Source: Larimichthys crocea
Taxonomy: Eukaryota; Chordata; Actinopteri; Sciaenidae
Length of the DNA stretch: 64,000 bases
Direction: 5' to 3'
Assembly (NCBI RefSeq): GCF_000972845.2
Contig: NC_040017.1
Coordinates: 314,938 to 378,937, forward strand
Numbering within the stretch: position 1 is the first letter of the stretch; the number at the start of each line of letters is the position of its first letter. Below, piece after piece: positions 11,614 through 23,499 of this stretch. Below the pieces are notes generated by a model. It saw nothing but the letters and a program-made list of their open reading frames with translations, had not been told where the DNA came from and searched no databases. The position numbers were made by a program, and so were the translations under genes.

Positions 11614-12715
11614 CCAACAAGACTTACAGCACTAACGTGACTTTCAGAGAATTCTTAATAGGTGGACTGAGGACACTAAACAACTCAGAGACAGCAAACT
11701 TTACGTAAGATCGTCCATTTTTAATACACCTACAGAGGGCAGCAAATGTCTTCTTGTTCTCTCAGTTTGTGTTTCATAGTGGCCTATTATGCATTTGGTG
11801 TTAGTCAGAGCTTTTCTTTGATTCTGACAACTTGCACAATCAAATCACACTTCTCTGATCACAGTGTGCTGTAATCTGTTGTATTGTAACTAGGGATGCA
11901 CCGAAAATCCGGCCACCAAAAATTTTCGGCCGAAAATGGCCCAAAAGTGCATTTCGGGGGATACGTTCTAAAAATAGCCCGCAATAAACGAAATCCGCGA
12001 AGGAACAAAATATATCACAGGGAAGAGAACAGATTGTAAATTACATTTCGACATTAATACAGTCGTCCCTCGCTATATCGCGGTTCACTTTTCGCGGACT
12101 CGCTGTTTCGCGGATTTTTATCCGTGTAATTTTGCATGCTTTTTTTTTTTACAGCGTACTGTACAGTATGAGCGGCATTGTGTTCTGCGTCCTAAATTGG
12201 CTAAGGGAGAACCGCACTGCGTCCTGATTAAGGAAGTACTGTACAAAATGCGTGTAAAAAGGTGTATAAAAGTGTGTGGTTAGGGGTTTTACGGCCTTAA
12301 AACATGTATAATAATTGTAAAACTTACTTCGCGGATTTCGTTTATTGCGGGCTATTTTTAGAACGTATCCCCCGAAATGCACTTTTGGGCCATTTTCGGC
12401 CGAAAATTTTTGGTGGCCGGATTTTCGGTGCATCCCTAGTTACAATACAACAGATTACAGCACACTGTGATCAGAGAAGTGTGATTTGATTGTGCAAGTT
12501 GTCAGAATCAAAGAAAAGCTCTGACTAACACCAAATGCATAATAGGCCACTATGAAACACAAACTGAGAGAACAAGAAGACATTTGCTGCCCTCTGTAGG
12601 TGTATTAAAAATGGACGATCTTACGTAAAGTTTGCTGTCTCTGAGTTGTTTAGTGTCCTCAGTCCACCTATTAAGAATTCTCTGAAAGTCACGTTAGTGC
12701 TGTAAGTCTTGTTGG
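11614..12715. repeat. Perfect 389-bp palindrome copying exon 2 of copy B
   Basis: Arms 11614-12002 and 12327-12715 are reverse complements with a constant coordinate sum of 24329 at every point I checked. The loop is 324 nt. The left arm includes most of exon 2, its donor and a hAT-like end (TAGGGATGCACCGA). The right arm repeats all this inverted and stops exactly at the 10-N gap. A true hAT insertion would have 8-bp direct repeats; here the flanks are inverted. Confidence 0.9.
12060..12355. mobile_element. Tigger/pogo-like terminal sequence fragments
   Basis: CAGTCGTCCCTCGCTATATC starts at 12060, preceded by TA, and leads into CGCGG-rich sequence; this is the terminal style of pogo/Tigger elements, which insert at TA. 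A matching end in the other orientation is at 14040-14133. No transposase is visible. Confidence 0.5.
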
Positions 12716-12725
12716 NNNNNNNNNN
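12716..12725. other. Assembly gap (10 N)
   Basis: Ten undetermined bases. The gap sits at the junction of the palindrome's right arm and the first copy of a perfect direct duplication, so the order and orientation of the sequence around it are unreliable. Confidence 0.99.
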
Positions 12726-15372
12726 AAGTGAACCGCGATATAGCGAGGGACGACTGTATATTAATGTCGAAATGTAATTTACAATCTGTTCTCTTTCCTG
12801 TGATATATTTTGTTTCAATGTAATGCTACATAGTCACGTTCAAGCGTGCACATACATCACCCCGATTCCCGATTTGTTATGAATTAATCTGTAATGGGAA
12901 ATTAGTAAGAGAGTGAGAAAGCGCTTTGGTTGCGAGACGCAGACAGTGAGTGAGTATTTCCTGATTGTTTCACAGCGGTTACATTCAACACAAATAAACA
13001 CCCCCCCAACAGTGCAATATGTCTGACAATAATAATAATAATAATAATCTTATTATGAATAACCTGCATCCTGTGTGAACTGTCCAGTGTTAATTTTGTC
13101 ACTAATTTTTCAACATAGTCTTAGTCTTGTGTCAAAGTTCATTCTTAGTCTTATTCACTTTTAGTCTTTCACAAATCATTTTTGGTCGTCATATTTTAGT
13201 CGACTAAAAGTCTCAAAAGTTTAGTCTAGTTTTAGACAAACGTGAACACAGGGTATTTTAGTCCAGTTTTAGTCAAAACATTTTAGTCTTCTTCTATTTA
13301 TTTTAGGAATATTTTTTTGTTTATTAATTCCAGTTCACTTGTGTTCCACAGCTAACACATTGATTAAATGTCTCGATTGAATTAAATTGAATGAATTCAT
13401 CTTCAATGCAACTTTGCTAAGTGTCTTGTCTGTTGTTTCAATACACACTTAATATGCACTTGATTTCATTTTTTAATCTACTAATAGCAGGTACACCCTA
13501 TTATGACATGTCCTGTCATCTTCTACATGCAATTGTTAAATTTCAATATAAATAAATTGATTTTATGCCAGTTGCATCTACTAAAATGTTCAAATTAAGA
13601 TGAGTCCATCACTGTTAGTGTTTAGCACAAATGGGGAGGCTAGACTCATTCTTGACTGTTATGCCATATGCGCACATTTTAATAACGTCGACTTCTAAAG
13701 TCCGTTTCATGCTCTAGATTGCGCTGTCCGTACACTGTGTTTCTCCTGCATAATGTTTGTTTTCAAGCCTCAGGTGCGAGAGCAGCCAGAGGATCTCAAA
13801 TGTGTGGCCGTGACGTTACCTGCAGTAAAAGAACTGCTGGCACAAACACATGACAGCAGGACTGCATGTTGCTTTTTTTCTTATATAGTAGACAAAAACA
13901 AGGAGGACGTTTTTGTTCTTGCATGACATTTTCGTCTCGTTTTTATTTGTCAACAAAAACGTACATTGGCACATTTTTCGTCAGTGTTTTTAGAACACAT
14001 TTAGTCACACAATGCTCGCTCATACTGTACAGTACGCTGTAAAAAAAAAAAGCATGCAAAATTACACTGATAAAAATCCGCGAAACAGCGAGTCCGCGAA
14101 AAGTGAACCGCGATATAGCGAGGGACGACTGTATATTAATGTCGAAATGTAATTTACAATCTGTTCTCTTTCCTGTGATATATTTTGTTTCAATGTAATG
14201 CTACATAGTCACGTTCAAGCGTGCACATACATCACCCCGATTCCCGATTTGTTATGAATTAATCTGTAATGGGAAATTAGTAAGAGAGTGAGAAAGCGCT
14301 TTGGTTGCGAGACGCAGACAGTGAGTGAGTATTTCCTGATTGTTTCACAGCGGTTACATTCAACACAAATAAACACCCCCCCAACAGTGCAATATGTCTG
14401 ACAATAATAATAATAATAATAATCTTATTATGAATAACCTGCATCCTGTGTGAACTGTCCAGTGTTAATTTTGTCACTAATTTTTCAACATAGTCTTAGT
14501 CTTGTGTCAAAGTTCATTCTTAGTCTTATTCACTTTTAGTCTTTCACAAATCATTTTTGGTCGTCATATTTTAGTCGACTAAAAGTCTCAAAAGTTTAGT
14601 CTAGTTTTAGACAAACGTGAACACAGGGTATTTTAGTCCAGTTTTAGTCAAAACATTTTAGTCTTCTTCTATTTATTTTAGGAATATTTTTTTGTTTATT
14701 AATTCCAGTTCACTTGTGTTCCACAGCTAACACATTGATTAAATGTCTCGATTGAATTAAATTGAATGAATTCATCTTCAATGCAACTTTGCTAAGTGTC
14801 TTGTCTGTTGTTTCAATACACACTTAATATGCACTTGATTTCATTTTTTAATCTACTAATAGCAGGTACACCCTATTATGACATGTCCTGTCATCTTCTA
14901 CATGCAATTGTTAAATTTCAATATAAATAAATTGATTTTATGCCAGTTGCATCTACTAAAATGTTCAAATTAAGATGAGTCCATCACTGTTAGTGTTTAG
15001 CACAAATGGGGAGGCTAGACTCATTCTTGACTGTTATGCCATATGCGCACATTTTAATAACGTCGACTTCTAAAGTCCGTTTCATGCTCTAGATTGCGCT
15101 GTCCGTACACTGTGTTTCTCCTGCATAATGTTTGTTTTCAAGCCTCAGGTGCGAGAGCAGCCAGAGGATCTCAAATGTGTGGCCGTGACGTTACCTGCAG
15201 TAAAAGAACTGCTGGCACAAACACATGACAGCAGGACTGCATGTTGCTTTTTTTCTTATATAGTAGACAAAAACAAGGAGGACGTTTTTGTTCTTGCATG
15301 ACATTTTCGTCTCGTTTTTATTTGTCAACAAAAACGTACATTGGCACATTTTTCGTCAGTGTTTTTAGAACA
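12726..15372. repeat. Direct duplication, two 1272-bp units at offset 1375
   Basis: Unit 1 is 12726-13997 and unit 2 is 14101-15372. The offset stays at exactly 1375 throughout, and the two copies look identical wherever I compared them. The spacer 13998-14100 is the reverse complement of 12080-12180 in the palindrome loop. Both units contain a (AAT)n tract and the left end of a hAT element. Lack of any divergence next to a gap suggests a scaffolding or haplotype duplication rather than old biology. Confidence 0.88.
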
Positions 15373-15466
15373 TTGTATCATCTTGTCATCGTCTCGTCTT
15401 CGTCAAGGGAAAAAGGCTTGTTGACTAACATATTTCGTCTCGTCTCGTCTGACGAAATTAACACTG
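14460..15466. mobile_element. hAT element with 8-bp target duplication, in intron 2 of copy B
   Basis: Terminal repeats CAGTGTTAATTTTGTCA at 14460 and TGACGAAATTAACACTG ending at 15466. Perfect 8-bp flanks GAACTGTC lie at 14452-14459 and 15467-15474. It has no transposase ORF. The first duplication unit carries the same left end (flank 13077-13084, start 13085) but breaks at 13997 without its right end. Confidence 0.8.
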
Positions 15467-16427
15467 GAACTGTCCATATTCGACTGGGGTTGGATACAAC
15501 GAAAGTACCACCATTACAACCGCAATGTTCATACACTGTATTTTAACATCACAGTCATAATAGTGGTACCTAAACAGCCAAATATTTTCTGAGGTTCTCT
15601 GTGGTACACAGTATAAAAGGATTTACAACCACTGAACCAAGGTTAGTGCATTTCAGTGGATTCACTGTTAGAAGAGGAGGTCATGTGTGAAAAGGCCTTA
15701 AGTCTTTCATAAAGTTAACTCCTGTTGTCTTTGCAGGTTCACCTACACAGAGGGTCCAAACTACAGCCCATTCCTGGAGAGTGTCAACGGTTTGGTTGGA
15801 ACGTACCTACTGGGAGCTGCTGGTCAAGAGAACCAATGGCAGTACCATAAGACCTGATGTTGGTGAGTCAGCCAAGAGAACACCTTGTTTGTCTTTTTAA
15901 ATCCAACATCCATTCTATTTTGTTCTTACTGCAAATCAGTTTATTTGCTTTATCTTGATTTTCTTTGCAGGTATTGAATGTTACATTCCAAGAGCAAATG
16001 ACCAAATCATCCTGAACTTTAACATGTTTCAAGTTTCAGCAGCAGATACTGGACATCAAAATGGGATTATTGGGATTATATGGGATTATTATCAAAGAAC
16101 TAAAATCTATCTTTTTCTTTTTTTAATCAGCACACAGTTGAGCCCTATGTTGGTGAGATATGATCCTGAAATACTGCACCATAAATTGATTAAATATCAG
16201 GTAAACAAAGTGTCAGAGATGGAGGAATCTGGTGAGTACCTGGAAAACAAATTCAGATGGAATAACATGTGAGGGTTAAATGGACAAGAGAAAAGTGAAG
16301 GCAACAATATGACAACCTTTGTCAAAAACTGTTTAACAAGGGGCTCACACTAGCTGGGTGTACAGAGTAGCCAAAGATCATCAATTATTGTACTTGCTAA
16401 TTATTATTAATAAGTAGTATTATTACT

Positions 16428-16823
16428 TCACTCAAAAACTATCTTGACAGACTAAACAAGATTCTTCAAATGTAATAGCACGCTATTTGCATTCAGATCT
16501 ACCATACTGCTAACTTCCCTTGTTTAACTATCTTGTTTTTCAGAGGTGCGATAGAGTCGAGAGTTGTTTGTAATGAGCCTGCAATACTATTAACAAGATT
16601 ATCTATTTCGAAAGGGTTAAATGTAACAAACAACTCCTTTGTTACATTAAGCCATGGCATTGAATTCAATACTAAAGGAATCACTTCCTTAAATTTGGCT
16701 ACAGCACTATCAGATAAACCACGTTGTGGATGTTTTAGTGGTCTCTACAACAAATATCCATTTAGAATCATCAAATCTTTGACACAAAATATAAAAAGGC
16801 AAGTCCTGTGTTTGTTTAAGCCA
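16428..16823 (-). mobile_element. L2/Maui-like LINE fragment upstream of copy C
   Basis: The minus frame 16684-16499 reads SMPWLNVTKELFVTFNPFEIDNL..SIAGSLQTTLDSIAPL, part of the linker between endonuclease and RT. The same fragment, nearly identical, lies at 22915-23200 upstream of copy E, showing that the upstream regions of C and E derive from one duplicated unit. Confidence 0.65.
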
Positions 16824-17088
16824 TCCACCCACCCCAATCACCCAACCAAACCTCCTTACACTGTCATTACAGACAATAAAAGGTACCTCGATGCCAAGTG
16901 GCATGGAAAAACATCAGTATCAGATAAACAAGGAATGAGAACAGGCTGGATGTTCCAGTCAGGGTGTGTTCCTGTTGCTCAGTGTGTCAATTGTTCATTG
17001 TCCATGATTGTAGACATACAGGAATTTGAAATGCTATTTAAATTAGCTGAATATGAGCTGATGTGTGTTCATTGGTTGTTTCACAAGC

Positions 17089-17096
17089 TATAAAAG
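17089..17096 (+). promoter_or_regulatory. TATA box of copy C
   Basis: TATAAAAG following TTGGTTGTTTCACAAGC. A likely 5' non-coding exon ends at 17169 (donor GTCTGTTC after CCCTTAAAG). The acceptor TTTGTCTCTGCAG at 17830-17842 then joins CTAACTCTTCAGG directly upstream of the ATG at 17883. The intron's 3' part is locally duplicated (17590-17660 and 17770-17850), giving a second decoy acceptor. Confidence 0.65.
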
Positions 17097-17882
17097 TTTC
17101 TGAGCAGAAGGTACCCAAAGGATTTCTAATCAACTCTCAACAACCTTAACCTCTGCTGCACCCTTAAAGGTCTGTTCATGACATTTCATTTCTATAAAAA
17201 TATATCTGCATATGAATGTTAAATCTGCAGGCAAGAGACCACGATTTGTGCATCGAAAGCTTTCTGGATTCCGTTTGTAGTCAGAGGTAAACAGTCCATG
17301 TGGAGAGAGAAAAGGAGGCTTACATTGGCTGAAATATAATCTTAGAACCCATCAGCTATCATCTGATGAGAATTTATCTTTTTATTATCTTAAAAAAAGG
17401 TTAATGCATCTAATCTACAAGATGTTTGAGTTTTACTTTATTTTTTAACTTTTTGCAGTCACAGCAAAAATCCTCAGAGACAAGAGACAGTCTGCAGCTG
17501 CATCATTAGATTAGAGTCCTGTACTGGAAAATTAAGCAGTTGAAAACTGGTTCTAGAAAACACACAACCTTTCAATAATCTTTATGAAAAATTCTTGTGA
17601 TTTTTAATGATGATATATTTGGATATCATTCCTTTGTCTCTGCAGCTAACTTTCAGTTGTTTTTTTTCACAAGCTGAATTTTAAAATTAAGCAGTTGAAA
17701 ACCTTGTTTTAGAAAACACACAATCTTTTAATAGCTTGTACAAAACTGAGGTGACATGTTAATGTGTTTGTGACGTGTTCATGAAAAATTCTTGTGATTT
17801 TTAATGATGATATATTTGGATATCATTCCTTTGTCTCTGCAGCTAACTCTTCAGGTTCACAGTTTGGTTTTTAGAAGTCAGA

Positions 17883-19022
17883 ATGAAGACACCTGCTCTG
17901 CTCTCTGTAGCCCTGCTGCTGCTGCTGGTTTCTGTGGTTCCAACTACAAGTAAGCTTCAGCTTCAGAGTAATTTTTTTCAACTTCATAAAATGTTAAACT
18001 GGTCAAGGATTGTTTTATTCTTGAAGCGTCACACAGAGGTAACAAAAATCCACCCTCAAAAGGTCGCCAGTCTTCAACATTACAGATTGTTGTTCTATTC
18101 CCTCTTCCATATTTTATTTTCTGTGCTAACTTTGACTTCATTTTCCGCAGGCTCTGATCAGACTCCCATAACTATTCAGGTGACAAACGCTGTAACAAAC
18201 TCCCCAAACAAGACCTACAGCACTTATGTGGCTTTCAGAGGAATCTTAATTGGTGGACTACGGAGACTACAAGAGTCAAGCCCATGCTTTACGTAAGACC
18301 ATCACATCTACTATTTCTTTTCTTTCAGCAACATCAACATTTTTATTAAATTAAAAGCTTTTGATTCACTTTTTCACCAGTTTTAACTATACGCCTACAG
18401 AGGGCAGCAAATGTCTGTGTTCACTCAAGTTTGTGTTTAAAAGTGTCATGCATGTTACATCACAATTTTCTGATCATAGCTACACTGCAGTAACTGCCTG
18501 TATTCTGGGTCAGCAGTGAACATGTTAAAGAACTCTTATATAACCAGAGTGATAATCTGACCAGAAGTCAATCCATATGACATCAAGTGTTATCCATGCC
18601 AACTGCAGGGAAGAATAGATTAATATCCAGCAAAATGTTTAAGTTCATTTCATTTCAGTGGATTCACTGTGAGAAGAGGAGGGGATGTCTAAAATGGTCT
18701 TTCACAAAGTTATCTCCTGTTTTCTTGGCAGGTTCACGTACTCAGAACATCCAGATTACGGCCCATTCCTGGAGAGTGTCAACGGTTTGGCTGGAAATTT
18801 CTCAGAACGCACCTACTGGGAGCTGCTGGTCAAGAAAACCAACAACCATACAATAAGACCTGATGTTGGTGAGTCAGCCACGAGAACACCATGGCTCTTT
18901 TACAGTCAACATCCATTCAAATCAGCTAATTACCTTGTTTTATTTTGATTTTATTTGCAGGTATTGGATGTTACATTCCGAATGCAAATGAGCAAATCAT
19001 CCTGAAGTATACCACGTATTAA
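17883..19022 (+). CDS. Secreted single-domain DUF4430 (transcobalamin beta-domain-like) protein, copy C, intact
   Basis: Exons 17883-17949, 18151-18292, 18732-18868 and 18961-19022, all with GT-AG borders, join to 135 codons plus TAA. Residues 1-22 are a signal peptide (MKTPALLSVALLLLLVSVVP). The mature part has beta-strand-like ITIQVTNAV, GILIGGLRRL, then the family core YGPFLESVNGLAGN, TYWELLVK and a final YIPNANEQIILKY. The order (GLAG, TYWELL, then a closing I-x-L/W strand) is that of the C-terminal beta domain of intrinsic factor and transcobalamin. The alpha-helical barrel of those proteins is missing. Glycosylation sequons are at N42, N92 and N108. Cys68 and Cys119 could pair. It is probably secreted; the ligand is unknown. 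The family assignment rests on motif recognition; the function is inference. Confidence 0.85.
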
Positions 19023-19362
19023 AGGCTCAGCAGTGACTGGACATCAGAGTGGCATTATTGGGTTTATATGGAATCATTATCAATCAACTAAAAGCTATTT
19101 GTATTTGTTGTTCACTAAGAAATAACATCTGAATACATGACTCTTACTGTACTACGTGCACATATAGTAATAAAACATGTTTATTAATGCTACAAGGAAG
19201 GAGTTGACATGACTCTGTCTTGAATGTTTGTTCTGATGGGAATCTACCTTCATCTGATATTTCCTGTTTTGTTACCTGATACTTTTGTCTTCTCATAACT
19301 TGGTCTGCTATATTACATACTACTGTTATACATTCGAGAATGTTTTGTGTGAATCTTCCTGA

Positions 19363-19368
19363 AATAAA
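19363..19368 (+). terminator. Polyadenylation signal of copy C
   Basis: AATAAA in the context CTTCCTGAAATAAAAAAATC, about 340 nt after the stop, conserved at the same distance in copies A (7467) and E (27866). Confidence 0.65.
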
Positions 19369-19744
19369 AAAATCTAATCTGTGTTCAGCAAAATGACTTT
19401 TATTTTCTATTTTCTGGAGAAATGAGCAGCTTTTCTAAATGATGCAAATTATTCTGAAATTTTCCAAACTAGGCTAATTAAGGTACTAACACTCTTTAGA
19501 TGCTAACCTTTCAGTCACTGACGACCTTGTTAAGTATCATTCTAATTTTAATCTTCAAATGACACAAAAGCTTTGCAGTGTCTGTTTTTTGTTTTTTTTT
19601 ATCAAACATTTAAACACTGAACTGATTCATTTGAATGTTGCCTTTGCTTCTCAAAAGCATTTTGACCTTTTTTGTGAGCGAGAGAGTGAGCGCTTTGGTC
19701 GAGAGACAGTAACAATAACAGAGCAAGCACCGGCCTTCAATCAA

Positions 19745-19837
19745 GCTTTTTTTTTTGGGCCGCAGGTCGGACCCGAACCCTGGGCCGCTGCTGAGCCTTC
19801 GTACATGGGGCAGACGCCCCACGAACTGAGCCAACCA
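19745..19837 (-). mobile_element. tRNA-derived SINE fragment downstream of copy C
   Basis: On the minus strand it has an A box-like TGGCTCAGTTCGTGG (19833-19819) and a B box GGTTCGGGTCC (19779-19769), the internal RNA polymerase III promoter of a tRNA-like head. A poly-A (poly-T on plus) tail is at 19747-19756. The same insertion in the same place follows copy E but not copy A. Confidence 0.7.
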
Positions 19838-20438
19838 ACAGCCCTAAAACTGCTAATCAGAGAAATAAAAAGTTATTTCCTGATTGTTTCACATTGTTTC
19901 AGCAGGTATAAACACACCCACAGCAACTGACCTCAGCTCCCCTTACCCCCCCACCACCAGACAACCCTGCTACGAGTTGCTGCAATCCCTGGTCCTGTCT
20001 GAATGTGTCTTTACAGACAATAAAAGGTACCTCGATGCCAAGTGGCCTGGAAAAACATCAGTATTAGATGACCAAGCAATGAGAACAGACTGAATGTTCC
20101 AGTCAGGGTGTGGTCCTTTGTTGCTCAGTGTGTCAACTGTTTATTGTCCATGATTGTAGACGTACAGGAATTTGAAATGCTATTTAAATTAGCTGAATGT
20201 GAGCCTGATGTGTGATGACTGGGTTGTTTGATGATGGTTGTTTCACGAGTTGAAAACTTCTGTTCTAGAAAACACACAATCTTTCAATAGCTTGTACAAA
20301 ACTGAGATGACATGTTAACGTGTTTGTGACGTGTTCATGAAAAATTCTTGTGATTTTTAATGATGATATATTTGGATATCATTCCTTTGTCTCTGCAGCT
20401 AACTGTTCGGGTTCACAGTTTGGTTTTTATAAGTCAGA
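19838..20438 (+). other. Downstream flank of copy C and upstream remnant of copy D
   Basis: Contains remnants of the array's upstream block (AATTTGAAATGCTATTTAAATTAGC at 20168, acceptor TTTGTCTCTGCAG at 20386-20398), but the segment with the TATA box and non-coding exon is missing: GTTTCACGAG runs straight into GTTGAAAAC-type intron sequence at about 20247. Copy D therefore lacks the family promoter. Confidence 0.55.
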
Positions 20439-20810
20439 ATGAAGACGCCTGCTCTGCTCTCAGTAGCCCTGCTGCTGCTGCTAGTTTCTGTTGTTTTAAC
20501 TACAAGTAAGCTTCAACCTCAGAGTAATTGCTTTGCAGTGTCACAAAATGTTAAAATTCCTGGTCAAGGAAAGTAGTAATTTATTTCATTTATTTTGTTT
20601 TATTTTTCTGTTTTATCTGACATTACAGATATATTTCTTACCAATGTTTTTTTTCTATTCCCTATTTTATCTTCTTTGCTAGCTTTGACTCCATTTTCTG
20701 CAGGCTCTGAAACTCCCATTACTGTTGTGGTGACCAACGCTGTAACAAACACCCCCAACAAGACCTACAGTCAGGGTGCAAGACCTACTGGTGAGTACCT
20801 AGAAAACTGA
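20439..20810 (+). pseudogene. DUF4430-like gene, copy D, truncated in exon 2
   Basis: Exon 1 (20439-20505) encodes an intact signal peptide, MKTPALLSVALLLLLVSVVL. Exon 2 starts at 20704 and encodes SSETPITVVVTNAVTNTPNK, then TYS. It then leaves the family sequence and reads 12 unrelated residues, ending in GEYLEN and TGA at 20810. The rest of exon 2 and exons 3-4 are absent. The same GGTGAGTACCT.GAAAAC phrase occurs at the far end of copy B (16230), hinting at a rearrangement breakpoint. The reading frame would make a 57-aa secreted peptide, but the family promoter is gone, so I call it a pseudogene. Confidence 0.75.
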
Positions 20811-22165
20811 TCTGATCTGCTGTCCGTTTCTCTGGGGGTGTGAATAGGCTCAGTTAAATTTCATCATAGTATTGCAAATAGTCTTTTTGGTCTCAACTCA
20901 TGCTCGACTGCTTTGTTTCTTTCTTTCCTTTATTAGAGTAATCTACATGATTGGCATGGTGTTTGTTTATTTTTGTTTATTTTGGTCTTAGGTTCTCATT
21001 TGATCCTTATTCTTATAATGTTCATTTTCACTACTAGATATTTAGGCCGAGCTAAAGTAAATGGGATACGGGATGAAACGTATTGTTGTTATTGTGATAG
21101 TGTTTTTGTGTTTTATGTGTCTTTTATTAGTGAGTGTTTTATATAATTGAAATTGTTAGAAAAAGGTAGGCTAATATTTTTTACATACCTGCAAGATAAA
21201 GGAAATATGTAAATTATTTGTGTTCAAGGAACACATTTCAACTGAAAGTGAGCTGAAATGAAAATCAGAATGGCTGTAGATATATATTTAAGGCATGGTG
21301 TAGGGAGGGAGGATTTAAGAAGGAACTGCATCACAGAATGGAAGGTGGATTATGACAGATGTAATAGTACACTTGTACATAAATATAATAAATATATACA
21401 CTCCAAATGAAGACAATCCAAACTTTATGAATGAAATTACATTCTGAAATTCAAAATGATGAAAGAATTTATAGAATATATAATGTAAGACTTTTTTTTA
21501 AGATAATGAACATTTATGACTTGAAGTGATCACAACAATGTCTGGGGGTCATTGCTTTCAAGAGACACAGCATTAAGATGGGGTTATGGAAATAAAAGAG
21601 ATATTTGATAAAGGAGAGGGGCTTAATGGATGAGATAAATGATTTGAATGAAAGACACACACTTTATTCATGTTACTGACAAGGAAAAAGTTAACATGAC
21701 TGTCTTGAATCTTTTGTTCTGATGAGAATCTACCTTCATCTTATATTTCCCTTCTTGTTACCTGATACCTTTATCTTCTCATAACTTGGTCTGCTAGATT
21801 ACCTACTACTGTTATACATTTGAGAATGCTTTGTGTGAATCTTCCTGAAATAAAAGAGCTAAACTAAATACATCCTTTAAAGAATCAAGTCTGTGTTCAG
21901 CAAAATGAATTGTTTTGTGTTATGATGATGTTACATTAATGGTTGATTAAAACAACCATTAAAACATTAATGGTTGAGTTATTACTGCAAAGATGAACAT
22001 ATAAAAAAAAATACACACACACTCACTACAATTAGCTGATAATAATTAAACCATTAACTAACAGTAATCAACATCTCACAACCTTATCATACGTAGTGTT
22101 TCTGTAGTGTTGACAAAACCCTTACATGAAACTAAAGCTCCCTGTGCTGTGGGGAAAATGTGACA
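20811..22165. other. Non-coding DNA with duplicated array flank
   Basis: 20811-21275 holds no recognisable gene. 21276-21920 is the downstream array block shared with 8421-9080 and partly with 28430-28690, including an AATAAA before GAGCTAAAC at about 21850. 21930-22150 contains a short inverted ATTAATGGTT duplication. Confidence 0.5.
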
Positions 22166-22199
22166 ATTTTTTATATCCTTAAGGCGTATTTGAAGTTTA

Positions 22200-23480
22200 G
22201 CTAACTGACAGGTTTCCTCAGATATCATTGGGTGTCATCAGTCATAACAATCAAAAATAATGGGAGTGCCCTAAGGAAGCATATATAAGCTGAATCGAAG
22301 TGGTCCAAGCACACCTTGTAGAACTCCATGACTGACTTTGGTGTACATGGAGGATTCATCATTGACATGAACAAACTGAGATCTATCTAATGACTAAGAC
22401 TTAAACCAGCTTAGTGCCATTTCTTTAATCCCAATTAAATGTTCAAGTCTCTGTAAAAGAATTTGATGGTCAATGCTGTCAAATGTGGCAATAAGATCTA
22501 ACAGGACAAGTACTGTACAGATGCCATTGTCTGATGCCATGAGAAAGTCATTTGTAACTTTGACTAATGCGGTCTCTGTGCTATGATGCACTCTAAATCC
22601 TGACTGAAAATCCTCAAATAGATTATTCTATGGAGAAAGTCACACAACTGATTGGCTACATATTTCTCAGGTATCTTAGAGAGGAAGGGAAGGTTAGATA
22701 TCGGTCTGTAATTGGCTAAAACCTCTGGATCTGACTGGCCTAAGAAATGCTTTAATTACAGCTACTGAGATCTAAAGGAATAGATGGCTCAGTAGAGCTG
22801 TGGCTCTTCATCAGCCTGGCTACAGTGCTGAAAAGTAACCTGGGGTTGTTCTTATTTTCCTCTATTAATAAAGAGTAATAGGCTGCTCTGGCATTACAGA
22901 GAGCCTTCCTGCATGTTTTAAAACTATCTTGACAGACTAAACAAGATTCTTCCAAAATAGTAGCACGCTATTTGCATTCAGATCTACCATAGTGCTAACT
23001 TCCTTTGTTTAACTATCTTCCTTTTCAGAGGTGCGATAGAGTCGAGAGTTGTTTGTAATGAGCCTGCAATACTATCAACAAGATTATCTATTTCGAAAGG
23101 GCTAAACGTAGCAAACAACTCCTTTGTTACATTAAGCCACGGCATTGAATTCAATACTGAAGGAATCACTTACTTAAATCTGGCTACAGCACTATCAGAG
23201 TGGATCCGTGGATAAATGCTGCTGGGGCACAAGCTGAGGCGTCATGAACCTCAGCTGGGCCACCTGAGAGAGGGTGTCTGATGTTGGAAAGGCCCGAAAC
23301 ACTCAATGATCTCAGGTCCATCACTGATGATGTGCCCCAGCTAAGCATCAGTAGATGTTTCATTACAATCAGATAAACCACGCTGTGGATGTTTTAGTGG
23401 TCTCTACAACAAATATCCATTTAGAATCATCAAATCTTTGACACAAAATATAAAAAGGCAAGTCCTGTGTTTGTTTGAGC
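22200..23480 (-). mobile_element. L2/Maui-like LINE, decayed
   Basis: Minus-strand pieces: an RT start at 22591-22394 (STETALVKVTNDF, VLVLLDLIATFDSIDHQIL), a linker at 22955-22752 (RAAYYSLLIEENKNNPRLLF) and an upstream part at 23169-22984 (SMPWLNVTKELFATFSPF). The shared block 22915-23480 parallels 16430-16823. A 170-bp segment (about 23199-23369) with ATCAG on both sides is present only here, so it is a later insertion. Confidence 0.75.
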
Positions 23481-23499
23481 CATCCACCCACCCAATCAC

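Larger units (their letters stand above)
11241..16272 (+). pseudogene. DUF4430-like secreted protein gene, copy B (frameshifted)
   Basis: Exon 1 (11241-11307) encodes the signal peptide MKTPALLSVALLLLVVSVVP. Exon 2 (11560-11704) encodes SSDQIRITVLVTNAV, an NKTYS glycosylation site and FLIGGLR, and ends at an intact GTAAGA donor. Exon 3 (15737-15862) is 126 nt instead of 137: 11 nt are missing after NGLVG, so the frame shifts and hits TGA within the exon. Exon 4 begins at 15971 (GIECYIPRANDQIIL), lacks the normal stop, and reads on to 16272. Intron 2 is swollen to 4 kb by a palindrome, an N gap and a duplication. Promoter and splice sites look intact, so it may be transcribed, but the product would be truncated. 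Confidence 0.85.

Noticed and set aside
12621..12818. Minus-strand frame containing exon 2 residues and undetermined residues
   Set aside because: It is the inverted arm of the palindrome read across the N gap, not an antisense gene.
22394..23169. Host genes upstream of copy E
   Set aside because: The frames match L2-type pol segments (VLLDL..FDSIDH, ENKNNPRLLF), so they are transposon remnants.
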